Below are positions 1-11,143 of a stretch of DNA of 64,000 nucleotides, piece after piece. Each line of letters opens with the position of its first letter. Position 1 is the stretch's first letter. The notes under the pieces were generated by a model, which ran no database searches, was not told the origin of the DNA, and was given only the letters and a program-made list of their open reading frames with translations. The translations under genes and the position numbers were made by a program. The DNA comes from Moniliophthora roreri (taxonomy: Eukaryota; Basidiomycota; Agaricomycetes; Agaricales; Marasmiaceae), in the NCBI GenBank assembly GCA_001466705.2, contig LATX02000078.1, positions 62,001 to 126,000 of the forward strand. Reading direction: 5' to 3'.

Positions 1-782
1 ACACGCTCGTTACGCTTTCCTTGTTGTAGCCATGGTCCGGGATGTTTCTAGGGTAATACATACTAATTTATGGAGAAAGACTCTAGTCGCGGCCGCGTGC
101 TTGACGCTATACACGCATCCCAATTCTAGATCTTGGTCTTTCGGTGTAACAGGACTATGAACACATTTTTTTCTGCAAACCGCCACCATCGACATCAGCG
201 TATTCTCCCTTGAATCAAAGAGCACTACGAAGAACAAGATTCTATTAGTGTAAGTTACGTTTCCTCCTTTCCTTCTGTTCGTCGCTGAATCCTATCGAAG
301 CTATGCCGGGTGGCAGTGGACAGGGTACATATGGGAAGCTCGACAATGACGATTTTAGATCTTAAAAGAACTCGTGTGTTTTCAACCTCTCCAAGATCAC
401 GATACTTGATTGACTTGTTGGCCTTCTCCGGTGAAACGTGTGCACCTTGAAGACATCATTTTCGTTCACTCCTCGGCGCCCACCGCCTCGCACAGGATTA
501 TAGCTCCCGCAGCAATGACCATATTCTTCTGGATCCCAAATCTGATAGCCAAATCTTGACTTTCTGAGGGGCGGCTCGATGTCCAATCACTATTCCCAAG
601 GTTTCTCGACACCAACATACTCCCATAACTATCGTCTAACGTCTTGTGAATCTTATGTACCACAAGCTATGCGTCCAGCGATATGCGCTCATATCCCGGT
701 GCACTCTGACAGTTTGAAGCAAACGCCGAACGGGAGGGCTAGCGCGCTCGGCAATTCAAAATCGCAGTCGTCTTCGATAACC
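1..782. other. intergenic, no supported gene
   Basis: Short open frames occur on both strands, but none shows a recognisable domain, a splice-consistent extension or a repeat. The last 50 bases are the core promoter of the DUF6593 gene that follows. Confidence 0.5.
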
Positions 783-788
783 TATAAA
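783..788 (+). promoter_or_regulatory. TATA box of first DUF6593 gene
   Basis: TATAAA lies 50 nt before the ATG at 833. The neighbouring paralog has TATAAAAG in the equivalent place, 57 nt before its ATG, so the core promoter was duplicated with the gene. Confidence 0.55.
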
Positions 789-832
789 GGCGAGCCGCCA
801 CAACCTCATTACCTAAATCCCTCATTTGAATC

Positions 833-1470
833 ATGGACCTTCTCCTATCCAAAGACTCTGTCCGAAACTGCACCATCACGCTACTTAGTGGGCAACCTGT
901 CTACGAGGTTTCTACATCTTCACGGTTGTTTCAAAAGAAGACTATCATCAAAAAGTTCAGAGGGTACGAGGTGTATGATATGGCAGTCATAGAGCTGCAT
1001 GATTTTCACGATAATGTATGCCAAGTCTGGGGAAGACATATGTTACCGAAGAGTGACGGATTGTTCTCAAGGTGTGTCTTGGATCGTTACTCTTCAACTC
1101 ATCGTATTCTCATTAGTCCACAGTGGGAGATCATTCGTAGCGTCCGACGGCCAGAAATATACCTGGAAGACGACATCTGGCAAACCGACAGTGCGTTCTC
1201 CCATCGTCTCACCCGTCGTGTTCATTGATAGCCATTTATGCTTGCTAGTTGCGCGATAAACTCGACAATACTATAGCCATATATGAGAGAAGTCGCACAG
1301 GGTTCTTCAGCGGGAATGCAAGTCAGGCAAAAATATCGGTATCCCAAGCAGGGCTATCGATCGTCGATGATATTGTCGCGACATTTGTGCTAGTGAAGCA
1401 GAAGGATAAGGCGAACGAAGAGGGGATTGAGGCGGGTAGTGAGGTGATTTCTGCTGTTGCTGGTGCCTGA
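833..1470 (+). CDS. DUF6593 domain protein, copy 1
   Basis: Small protein of a family common in mushroom-forming fungi (DUF6593), with no known biochemical role. The supported model is join(833..1071,1124..1190,1249..1470), giving 175 aa. Both introns (52 and 58 nt) have GT-AG ends and keep the frame. The segment encoded by exon 2 carries GRSF...DGQKYTWK, the typical aromatic core of this family. Exon 3 begins LRDKLDNTIA and contains TGFFSG and AKISVSQAGL. There is no signal peptide or membrane segment. The next gene, at 2078, is a close paralog with the same exon layout. The start is chosen because the first residues, MDLLLSKDSVRNCTITLL, are shared exactly with the paralog and a TATA box sits 50 nt upstream. 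Family assignment rests on recalled family pattern. Confidence 0.8.
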
Positions 1471-2020
1471 GGAGGTACATACTGTCCCTATTATTTAAAG
1501 CAATAAACGTGATTTAATCCTATCTCTCAATGTTCGCATATAGGAAGACTGCTCGAACCTGACCAAGTTTGATTTTGTTGTATCGACCTATACTATCCTC
1601 GCTATCTTTGACACCACCTTGTCACGGAACCTCATTGACCCGTGTCCACCTTGAATGCATCCCTTCTCAAGCTTGGAGAGAGGAGCCCTGATGCTATGCT
1701 ACATTGTTCTCATCGGAGCATCTCCTCACGGAAGATGCACAGGATAAGCTCCACGACCCTCCAGATCCGATAGCCGAATCTTAACTTTGAAGACCGAGGC
1801 GACGTCTACTCCCAGGACTTCCGAAACCGATACGCGTGCTAGACATTACGGTGTGTGTTCTGACACGTACCGTCTCCGCACACTATGGCCCCATCCGACC
1901 ACACCGACTTGCGCTCACGTAACTCGTCCCAGCGCATCCCGCAGTGGAGTAGTGGAGTAATGCTTGGCAAAAGTCAAGGGCCGACGCCCATCGGCAAATT
2001 GACTCGCAGTAGTTAGCGCC
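1471..2020. other. intergenic between DUF6593 paralogs
   Basis: About 550 nt of 3' flank and promoter. I see no gene. Its last part matches the other copy's promoter only in the TATA region. Confidence 0.5.
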
Positions 2021-2028
2021 TATAAAAG
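2021..2028 (+). promoter_or_regulatory. TATA box of second DUF6593 gene
   Basis: TATAAAAG lies 57 nt before the ATG at 2078 and parallels the box of the upstream paralog. Confidence 0.55.
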
Positions 2029-2077
2029 CGACGACATTCCAGGTTCGCATTATCCAAATCACTCCCATCTTTGAACC

Positions 2078-2731
2078 ATGGACCTTCTCCTATCCAAAGA
2101 TTCTGTTCGGAACTGCACCATCACACTCCTTACCGGCCAGCCGGTGTATCAGGTTTCAACTCCTTCTCGGTTTTTTCATACCGAGACGACCACCATCAAA
2201 AGGTTTAAAGGAAACCAGGTGCATGATATGGCAGTCATCGAACGGCATGATTTCCACGACGATGTGTGTCAGGTTTGGGGAAGGGATATAGTACCAAAAA
2301 GCGATGGATGTTTCTCAAGGTTTGTCGATCGTCGCGGCTGTTGTGCCTCTATCACATTCTCATGATTATTACTCCACAGTGGAAGGTCATTCACAGCCTC
2401 AGACAGCCAGAAATACACCTGGAAAATGAAATGTGACAGAGCAGTAGTACGTTGAATATTCTTACTGCATGCATTCTCACATTAACCGTTTGATATGCTT
2501 ATATAGTTACGAGATCAATTCGACAACACGATCGCCGCATTTGAGAAAAGCCACACAGGATTCTTTAGCGGGAATCCCAGTCAGGCAAAAATATCGATAT
2601 CACAAGCAGGACTGTCGATAGCGGATGAGCTTATTGCGACGTTTGTGCTGGTGGAGCAGAAGGATAGGGAGTCAAGGAAGGCGAATGGGGCAGATGCTGC
2701 TGGTGCCGCTGCCAGCGCCGCCGCAGGGTGA
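2078..2731 (+). CDS. DUF6593 domain protein, copy 2
   Basis: Tandem paralog of the gene at 833. The supported model is join(2078..2319,2380..2446,2507..2731), 177 aa. The exon lengths (242, 67, 225 nt) match those of copy 1 (239, 67, 222 nt) except for one extra codon in exon 1 and one in exon 3. Intron phases are identical, so the pair arose by duplication of an intron-containing gene. Exon 2 encodes GRSFTASDSQKYTWK and exon 3 encodes LRDQFDNTIAAFEKS and TGFFSG. The C-terminus diverges into an Ala-rich tail (AAGAAASAAAG), whereas copy 1 ends differently. Donor 2 is taken as GTACGT at 2447, because it keeps the length of exon 2 equal to copy 1. Function is unknown. Confidence 0.78.
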
Positions 2732-3571
2732 GGAAGTAGATCCTGAGAATATGTCTCTCGTTTCCGAATCGAGAATTCTTCAAAAAGTTGGTCTAATCAT
2801 AATGCTCCAAGTTTGAATCATCTGTGCTCAATTTCTTGTGGTCCTCGTTGTGCCAAAATCTGTATTGTCCCCGGGGGAGCTACATAACACAAGCCGTAAA
2901 CTAGGCAACATTACTCTGGCTCCGGAGTGATCGGGCCGGTTGCCTGGTATAGTAATACTTAGTGATATATCCAGGCGTCATCCAAATTGACGGGGTTTTG
3001 TTCTCTCAATTGACACTGATAGGCCCTCAGGTTTTCCTTATGCCTATTGTTAATAGCCCATAAATCCCTCCTGAATCGGGCTCGAGCTCTTCGCTCATTC
3101 GCTGGCCTCCCTGAACTTGGCAAGGAGATCTGAAAGTGGAGGATCACAGGAAAAAAAAGTGCTGCATAAGACCGGTTCCGTACCCCAGGTCAAATTCCAA
3201 GAATTCAAGTACTTTTTACTTACCAGCAGTTGATGAATCATTCCTCGATCGTTTGTAGACGCGACTTCAGTCTAATGGAACGCTCGGGGTGAAGGGATTT
3301 CGGAAAACCAGCAAGAAAGCTCAAGGTAACCGGTACCACTCTCGGGACCGTTGTCCACTTGTCTTAGCGATGCCATCACACAAGCCTCTACTCCTCGCAA
3401 CCCAGGATAGTCTCCAACTCTTACGTTCAAAAGCAAGCCTCAGCATAGCTCATGGTCAGAGGGGTCGTGTGGACAGTACAAGCCTGATATCCTGGGGATG
3501 CTTTTGAAATCGAGGTATCGCGGAGGGCTGGGCGCAAATTCCACTCGAAAGGCTACGTACCTGAGTGTGAT
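2732..3571. other. intergenic, no supported gene
   Basis: Short frames on both strands (for example 3289-3507 plus) have no recognisable domain. The last 200 nt may hold the unrecognised N-terminal part of the FunK1 remnant downstream. Confidence 0.4.
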
Positions 3572-5518
3572 GTGATCTTTATGGGAGAATTTAAGAAGGA
3601 TAGCACAGACGAGAACAGAGACGAAGTGAGTGTTACATCTGCTCTGTTGCGATGTGTGTTCCCTGATTCTATTGGTCTCCAGAATGTCGAAAAGATCATC
3701 GGTAATGCTCATCACATCATGTCTTCCGACCCAACCCGGATACTATTTTCTGGCATGACTGTCGAGAATGCTACCAAACGATTCTGGCTCTTCTCTCGGG
3801 TCCCACCTGGTTGTCACAGACATTCTTGATCTCGAAGGCGTATGCGCTATTCGCTTGGAAATCGATATATTGTCATCTAACTATACTTGAGGATAGAATG
3901 CGTGGGACGTTGTACACTTTTTTGCCGCCCTGGAACGCTCATCTGATGAGGTTTTTGGTTTTGACCGCTCGGTGAAAAGGTTTTATGATAGGACAACGCA
4001 AATAGTTCACTATCGTTACACCGTCGGGAACAAGATATACCAAACCACTCGGATTAATAACACCCACAAGGCCCATAACTTACTGGGACGGGCAACTCGT
4101 ATATGGGAGCTTCGAGAAGCGCTTTTTCACCCAACTTCACGTCTGGATACCAGCTTGGAAGTTAAGTTTTTGTGCTCAAAGATCTTTAAAATACCAGAAG
4201 ATGCGCCTACCGAGAAGGAGATTCTTGAAGGTATCCGCGACAAGATCGACAAGGTGAACAATCAGGGCTGGACCCTGCGGAATTTGATGACTTCTTTGTG
4301 AAGATCATCGCTTGTGAACGTGTGCCGATTCGCTCTGACGAGGATCTGTTGCAAGACACTGTGGACAACAGTACCAACTTTTTGCGTGAAATGATACCTG
4401 CGAGTCCTCCGATCATGTTTGCTCTCCGTCTCTCCAAGAATGTGCCCGCAGAAACACCGTCCGCCCCCATTTCTGGCTCTACGTATGCTAAGCCATACGG
4501 CGCTGTTCCCGGTCCATCAGTGGCAGGCCCGCTATAGAATTTTGACGCGTTCATTATGAAAGGAAGGACCATTGTCGGACCATCATGGAACGGTTTGATC
4601 GACCTCTACACGAAATTGGTAGCCACAAAATGGTCCTTGAAGCCGTTGCTTGTGGAGTATTAGGTGAGGTTCACAGTCACTGACATTTTTTTATATGGCT
4701 TGCTCATCACTAACTCCATTCAGGCCTTCAGTATATGCATTCGGTAGGCTTTGCCCATCGTGTTATCAGTACTGCGGATTTACTGGCCAAAGTAGAGAAC
4801 GGTCAGGTTAGGTGCAAAATCATCGACCTCGAGTACCCCAAGGACCTGAGCTGCACCTCCAATCTCAGGGACTTGAAGACAGTATGTTACGTTCTGGTAT
4901 CTGCGTTGTGTCGATTAGTCCATTGTACCAGGGTACGCCACACTTTAACGCCGTGGAGGTTGAATCGGAGAGGTATCGTTTCCGACCCAGAATCATAATC
5001 AAGAGACGTCGACCTCGGGGTGAACCCCACCACAGATTCCGGGGGTGCCCTTTCGCCACAACTGTTTACACGACCTCGAGTCGCTGTTTTGGATCCCCAT
5101 ATACACATTATTTTCCGCACATCCAGCAAACGGGCCAGTCGATTCTCTCGAAGCCCGCCTCTCGGAGACGTTCAGGACAATATTTCCTCACCCTCTCCAA
5201 GACGACAGGCGCGCTTCATTTCCGCACACGAATGGTTTCCACTCTGAATATTGGAAATATTTATCCCCGAGTTCCGACGTGCAGGCACGACAGTGGATGA
5301 TATCGCGAGTGCCCTGGCATTCGAGTCATTTGCGGATCGAGGCGCTACCCGCCGAATTTCCAGGACCGACAACGCAGCTTGGACCCACACGCACTGAGCT
5401 CCACCAGTTTCTCAGTGACACGTCGTTGGATGCTTACCAGGAGCATGTTCAAACCCTCTGGCCATCCAGAAGCGCGGGGGAGAAAAGAAAGAACCCAGAT
5501 GATGAATTGTCTACTTAG
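3572..5518 (+). pseudogene. FunK1-type protein kinase, broken
   Basis: Remnant of a fungal-specific FunK1 kinase, a family expanded in mushrooms. Recognisable blocks in order are ENATKRFWLFSRV near 3770, GRATRIWELREALFHPTS near 4090, APTEKEILEGI near 4205, GLQYMHSVGFAHRVIS near 4725, CKIIDLEYPKD near 4815 and the C-terminal HDLESLFWIPIYTLF near 5065. Lesions visible: a one-base frame change near 4270 (NQGW continues as DPAEFDDFFVKI in another frame), stop codons near 4535, another frame change before EAVACGVLG near 4640, and further frame changes after 4860. The catalytic-loop HRD aspartate is replaced by Val (HRVIS). One likely intron (about 4662-4723) is still intact. The gene therefore cannot make an active kinase as sequenced. 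A single frame error could be a sequencing fault, but the combination with the lost Asp points to real decay. Confidence 0.7.
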
Positions 5519-6248
5519 GAAGATGCGATGTTGATGTATAACCGCCGAAGGAGTCCTGGACAAAGTTCATTGCGAAGAGGATGAGACCAAAGTTCCTGAA
5601 GACTGATGATGCGTAGGGTGGTCTATACTTGATGCGAGTATCAGCTCATCCATCCTCAACGTCAGCCAAGACCTCTCCGATATCCACGAGTCTACACTAT
5701 CCGTATGCTTGTTCCGCCATTGAACTGAATGCAGGATATGGTTGTGTTTTGGTTGTGTTTCTTGGGTTGTCGACTCCGGTTGGAATGCAAGCCGTCATAT
5801 TCGTACTGGTGTTTGAGATTATGATTAGGAAACGGTTTAGATGTCTACAGTTAATGTGAATCATATTCTACGTTACAGTTACTGATGCTCGATGCAATGT
5901 TGGGGCATGCTTAAAGCTCCCCCGCCATTAATACGAGGTAATTCATGAGCCTTTTACCTCTGATGGTCAAAAACGGAACGCTGGGAATGATGCTTATAGC
6001 TAATGGTATACGTCAAAAACTCCTAATTCGAAGTACAACGGTTGGTGTACATAGTGGATTGCCAGTGGACTAGCGTTTCTTAATAGCAGTAGCGAGAGTC
6101 TCAAGCCCAACTCGCATTCGTGGGCTGGGATGTATCTATTAGTCTAGGATATTTATGAAGATTGGGGACCGGGTCGAGACGTGTTCGGTGTGCCTGCCGA
6201 AGGGACGCGTTTATTTATCACACACGTCTTCCTCTCACCACTTCCTCG
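5519..6248. other. intergenic
   Basis: No supported gene. An open frame at 5629-5859 has a hydrophobic stretch but no start context or homology I recognise. The right end is the promoter and leader of the mitochondrial dynamin gene. Confidence 0.45.
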
Positions 6249-9200
6249 ATGTACCGGTCAGCAGCAAAGTCAGCTGCTAGACAGCGGCCCTTACATCGAC
6301 AGCACCATTTAACAACGCTCCTAGCTTCCCAATCTCTACGCCAGCGTTATGCAAACAACATCGCACTTCAATCCTTTCGTCATGTCCATGTCCGAGCTTT
6401 ATCATATAGCTCAATACCCCGTTTCGTAGCTCGTGCTTTTCGTGTTCCGATAGCTGGTGCAGCAGCAGGTGCAGGTGGCTTTGGGTATGCGAATTACAAG
6501 TTTGAGGGTGCGCAACAGTACTTTCAACACCGATAATTGCTCACAGGGTATGTTACAGAGGTGCGGAAGAAATCCCAGGAATGGATGAACGCCGTACAGG
6601 ACACTGCGACAGATCTTTTTGACTCGGCTACAGACGGAATCAAGTCTGTAAAATCTTTTGTTTCCGATTTCAAGCTTCCGGAAGTAGAGGCGCCTCAGTT
6701 TTTCAAAGACCTCTTTTCTGGTGGTGAAAACGAGCAGGATACCTCTTCTTCATCATCAGACGGAAACAAGGACAACTCGAATGATAACAAACCACCTCCT
6801 CAAAACGATGCTGCTGCAACCGTAGCGGCAGCAGCAGTCGCGGCCACCATATCGGACACCAGTGACCACCACTTCGATAATGACCTCATGAACCTTACTA
6901 AGAAGCTTATCGAGATTCGGAGTATGCTTCTCAGTATCGACCAGAGTGATGCTCTCAAGCTTCCCAGTATCGTCGTCATTGGAAGTCAAAGTTCAGGAAA
7001 GAGTTCTGTGCTCGAGGCAATCGTAGGACATGAATTCTTACCCAAGTACGGGGTGTCAACTGTCTTAGTCTTTTTGTCTAGAAACTGACTATTCATTCGC
7101 AGAGGCAATAACATGGTCACCCGTCGTCCCATCGAACTCACCCTCATCCACACACCGCCCACACCAACCAATCCACACCCGCCAGAATACGGTGTATTCC
7201 CTACATTGGGCCTTGGAAAGATAACCGACTTCACCATAGTTCAAAAAACACTCACCGACCTCAACCAAGCCGTTCCCGCCTCCCAAGCCGTATCAGACGA
7301 ACCCATCCATCTCCACGTTCACTCTCCTCACGTTCCAGATCTTACACTCATCGATTTACCTGGCTACATCCAAATTGCCAGTATGGATCAACCGGAAGAA
7401 CTCAAAGGAAAAATCGAAAACCTTTGCGAAAGGTATATCAAGGAGCCAAATATCATTCTGGCTGTATGTGCAGCCGATGTGGATTTGGCCAACTCGCCTG
7501 CATTAAGGGCGAGTAGGCGTGTGGATCCATTAGGCATGCGAACCATTGGAGTGGTGACAAAGATGGATCTAATTGAGCCTATACGAGGAAGGGAGATTTT
7601 GAGGGGAGATAGGTATCCCTTGCATTTGGGATACGTTGGTGTCGTTGCAAAGGGTGTCAAGAGAGAAAGCAGGCTTGGTGCGGTTATTAGAGGGAGCGAT
7701 GGTACAGCTGTGACCAAACGAGAGGAAGAAGACTTTTTCGTCAAAAACCGAGATGTCTTCAATCCTCCTGCGATTGCTGGCAAAGATGCAAAGGATTCAA
7801 AGGAGCCGAGAATACTTACAGGCACACCTACATTACTTTCCCTGCTCAAGCATGTTTTGTCGATTTCCATGTCATCGTCGCTTCACACCATTACGAATGC
7901 TGTGCAGCTGGAACTCGAGTCGACGCAGTATCAGTTCAAGGTTCTTTATAACGATACAAGGCTCACTCCCGAATCTTACCTCGCAGAGACACTTGACCAG
8001 CTGAAGGCACGGATACGGGATGCGAAACGCGAGGTTTTCAATCGGGCAGAAGTGCGAGAGAAGGTCAGAGGCTTAATGGAAGAACGTGTCATGGACGTTC
8101 TCGAAGGCGTCTACTGGAGTAACAGCAAAAGTATCAAGGAACTCACAAGAGGAGCTACTGACGGATGGCAGCTTTCATCCAACCCTTCTGCATCCAAAAG
8201 TAGTAGCAGCGGTAGTCCAAGCTCCAACCCAAATGCCCCTGACGACGCCAACCAATCACATTTCCGACATCTCTTGGAATCCGCTTCTTCACTCCTCACG
8301 AAATCGGGTGTGGGTCGGGCTACAACTCTTCTTGTTGCCGACGCTCTCCGGTCGCTTATTGATTCGTCCAGCCTGACGTCCGATGCGACTTCTTCGCAAT
8401 CCTCTCCTTCGGAGTATCCCATATACTACGGCCCCTCTCTTCTCACCGACGAACCATGGATACATCACCCCAAAGCTCGCGAACGTATTGTCGAGTTTGC
8501 CAATAGCATCCTCAGGGAACGTGTCGGTGTAGCTGCAGATATGGTCGAAAACAGCGTCAAACCGTTCAAATACGTCACCGAAGTTGAAGAAGAACTCTTG
8601 GAAGCCGAAGGAATAATTAAACCTCGAACATCTTCCTCTCAAAACAACTCGAGTGGTGGTTGGTTCGGTTTCGGCGGTAGTGGAGAGTCATCTGCGAGTA
8701 CAAGTGGCTATGCGGCAGGTCAATGGGATCGTGCTCGTATACGATCCCTTTCTCTACTCGAGCGGGAAAAGCAGATGTGTGAAGCCAAGTTGGCGGAGGT
8801 TCGGAAACGTGTTGGAGGGAGCAGGAGGTTGGGTGCGTTGGTAGCTTATGTGAAGGATGTCGAGGAGAAACAAAGGCAGAGGAAATTGGGTGCCTTGCAA
8901 GGAAAGAGTGATGAGGAGCAAAAGATACAGGAGGCTATTGATTATCGGTATACGGCTGCGCAGATTATGGATGGTGAGTTTTCGTCCGCATCGTGTTCTT
9001 GGGTCTGGTCTGATGGTTCTTCGGTACTAGCTCGTCATGCGATTCTGTATAACGATCGGATTGATATTCTCAAGTTGCGGCTCATGGCTCTACGTTCAAA
9101 GAAGTGCCGCGAAGGTCCTCAGAATGACGTGTTGTGTCCAGAGGCGTTCCTCAACGTTGTGGCGGATAAGTTGGCGTATACGAGCTCGATGTTCCTTAAT

Positions 9201-9568
9201 ATTGAGCTGTTGGATCAGTTCTTTTACCAAGTGAGTTTTTATGACTCTGGCTACTTTTTTCCTTCCTGACCGTGCACTCCACAGTTCCCTCGCGAAATAG
9301 ATTCCCGACTCCTCTACGATCTCAATCGAAAGGATATTATTGAATTTGCAAGGGAGAATCCAGCTGTGAGGAAGCATCTAGATTTGCAAGAGAGGAAAGA
9401 TAAACTGGAAGAGGTGAGAATGCCTGTTGCCTGACTATCCTTGCCGTGCGCTCACTCAGCCATCTCTAGGTCATGAAACAACTCAACAGCCTCTCAACAC
9501 TTCGTGCTGAACCTCAACCTACTCAGAGTACGAGGAGAAGTCGTGGGTTATTTGGTGGATTTATGTGA
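6249..9568 (+). CDS. MGM1: mitochondrial dynamin-like GTPase Mgm1/OPA1
   Basis: Inner-membrane dynamin that drives mitochondrial inner-membrane fusion and cristae shaping. Model: join(6249..6507,6547..7045,7103..8973,9031..9230,9285..9413,9470..9568), 1018 aa; all introns are GT-AG, 39-58 nt. The N-terminus is Arg/Ser/Gln-rich with few acidic residues, as in a matrix-targeting presequence. It is followed by an Ala/Gly-rich membrane segment ([17 protein letters not shown], residues about 70-85) and a linker with Ser/Asp/Asn-rich low complexity. GTPase motifs are GSQSSGKSS (about 231), the switch region [15 protein letters not shown] spanning intron 2, DLPG (about 336) and TKMD (about 405). Middle and GED-like regions follow. 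The start at 6249 gives the presequence; an in-frame upstream extension to 6162 is leader. Length is close to yeast Mgm1 (about 900 aa) plus loops such as the Ser/Asn-rich stretch near 8200 and the Gly/Ser loop near 8650. Confidence 0.93.
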
Positions 9569-9935
9569 TTGTGTTGATTTTTTTTATCATCCTCTTTTTT
9601 ACATTACCATATGGAAAGCTTTGGCTGAACAGTCTTTTGTATATGATACTTACACTGGATATTAATAATAACTGCACCTCCTCTCCTGATAGATGTTGCT
9701 ACGTGGTGCACGGGGGCTTAGTCAATTCCTCAACACCACCAACAACGTGGACAACGATGCACAGACCCCAGGGACTCATCTAGATCTCAAATGACAAGGG
9801 TTCGAACCGAAATACGGGATATTCTTTTCGGTAGCAACCGACAAAATATCACAGTAGCAAGTTCTCGATGGTGCACCGCTACGCCAAACGTCAAGTGGGC
9901 CCTGGAATTCATTCTACGAAGATTTCGCTGTATTT
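9569..9935. other. intergenic, 3' region of MGM1
   Basis: T-rich 3' flank after the MGM1 stop, then sequence with no recognised gene. Confidence 0.45.
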
Positions 9936-10355
9936 CTACTCACTTACAACCTGAAAAGAAAGCCCTCCGATAATATCCTTTAATGTCGTTCTTCTGCAGC
10001 CTCGATACGATGTCATTCCCCAAACAAGAGAAGCGAGCGGCGTATGGCTAGGCTGAGGTATGCCATCTACGGTTTCAAGAGTCACCATCTGATTTTGAAT
10101 CTGATGCGAGGTGTATAATAGATCGTTTGAGACGCGTGTATGGAGCTTCCATGTGAACGATGCTGTTGAAAGTCGCGCAAGGGTTTCACGGAGGGTGTTG
10201 GCAAGAAGTGTAAGCAGCTTGTTGAGGTAAAGTGGGTTGTTGGGAGAAATGAAAAAGTGAAGATGCACGATACGGTTGTGTTCTAGGCGAAAATGCGTAT
10301 GATGTCGTGTCGGGAGTCGTGTGGAATTTCGACCCAATCGCTTAGACCAACGCAT
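9936..10355 (-). other. open frame of unknown status
   Basis: A 139-codon minus-strand frame with coding-like composition (FFISPNNPLYLNKLLTLL, then a stretch ending PLASLVWGMTS). Upstream on the same strand, in another frame, is a second coding-like piece (GLSDWVEIPHDSRHDIIRI near 10295-10350) that could be joined by an intron or be separated by a frameshift. A continuation NDIVSRLQKND in a third frame ends near 9970. I do not recognise the family. It may be a decayed gene. Confidence 0.25.
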
Positions 10356-10932
10356 GGACCTTCAACCTTCGTCTCCGCCGTTAAATGGACATGTGGCTGT
10401 CTGATTGCCCGAAGAAAAATTTTATGGTTTCAGGAGACAGTGACGTGCTGTGATTGGAGGCTATTGACGGAACACGAGATGAAAAATTGTTCTTCAAACT
10501 TTCCGCACGAATTTAAACTTACGTGTACTATTAGGCCTAGGGGACTTGTTTTTGAATAGGCTGCTATTGTCGCCGTCGACGAGGTTCCAGGAGGGTTTCT
10601 GATCTCCTATCATTCAGTTGGATCCTGGGAAATGAAAAATGCGCTGCCTAGGATTATGCTTACATTCAGGGTGTACTTCAATTTGTTTGACTACTAAAAT
10701 TCAAGGAATGAAGTCAAGGCACTCGAAAATGCAACGAACAAAACGCAGCAAATTTCCGAATTCAAAGGCGAACTTTTGCAGCTTTGACCATCAATCCGAG
10801 CGCCAGGGACATGGTGCAGAAGATACCTCGTGGCCCTCATTAAGCGGCGTTCATCAAAAATCACAGCCTTTTTCAACCTTTTTTTTTACCTGTTCAATCC
10901 CCGCATTCATGTAACGTAAAGATATGCGAAAA
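10356..10932. other. intergenic, possible fragments
   Basis: Plus-strand frame near 10708-10785 reads EVKALENATNKTQQISEFKG, coiled-coil-like, but has no start and ends at once in a stop. No complete gene can be supported. Confidence 0.3.
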
Positions 10933-11076
10933 CTAAAATAAAAAAGGATTCTCGTCTCCTACCTTACTGTCAAGAACATCGCCACCTTGTTCTTCACCCG
11001 TCCCGCTCGACGACCTTGTTCCATAACCTGAAGGAGCGCCTTCAGGGACTTTGGCCTTTATAGGAAGGTCTGTCAT
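10933..11076 (-). CDS. possible small protein or first exon
   Basis: A 47-codon minus-strand frame starting MTDLPIKAKVPEGAPSGYGT and rich in Gly/Ser/Glu. It is divergently placed 67 nt from the F-box gene start, as expected for a shared promoter. After LDSK there is a good donor (GTAGGA), so this could be the first exon of a longer minus-strand gene that might include the pieces at 9936-10355. If it is not spliced, it stops at 10933. I do not recognise the family. Confidence 0.25.
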   Translation of the reverse strand: MTDLPIKAKVPEGAPSGYGTRSSSGTGEEQGGDVLDSKVGDENPFLF

Positions 11077-11143
11077 TGTGAGTCAGTTCCTTTCATTACA
11101 CCCAAAACTTGACTTACCATTCTGATTCACTCGATCCAGGACG

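Noticed and set aside
9799..9815. GGTTCGAACC resembling a tRNA T-arm
   Set aside because: No matching acceptor, D and anticodon arms could be built around it.
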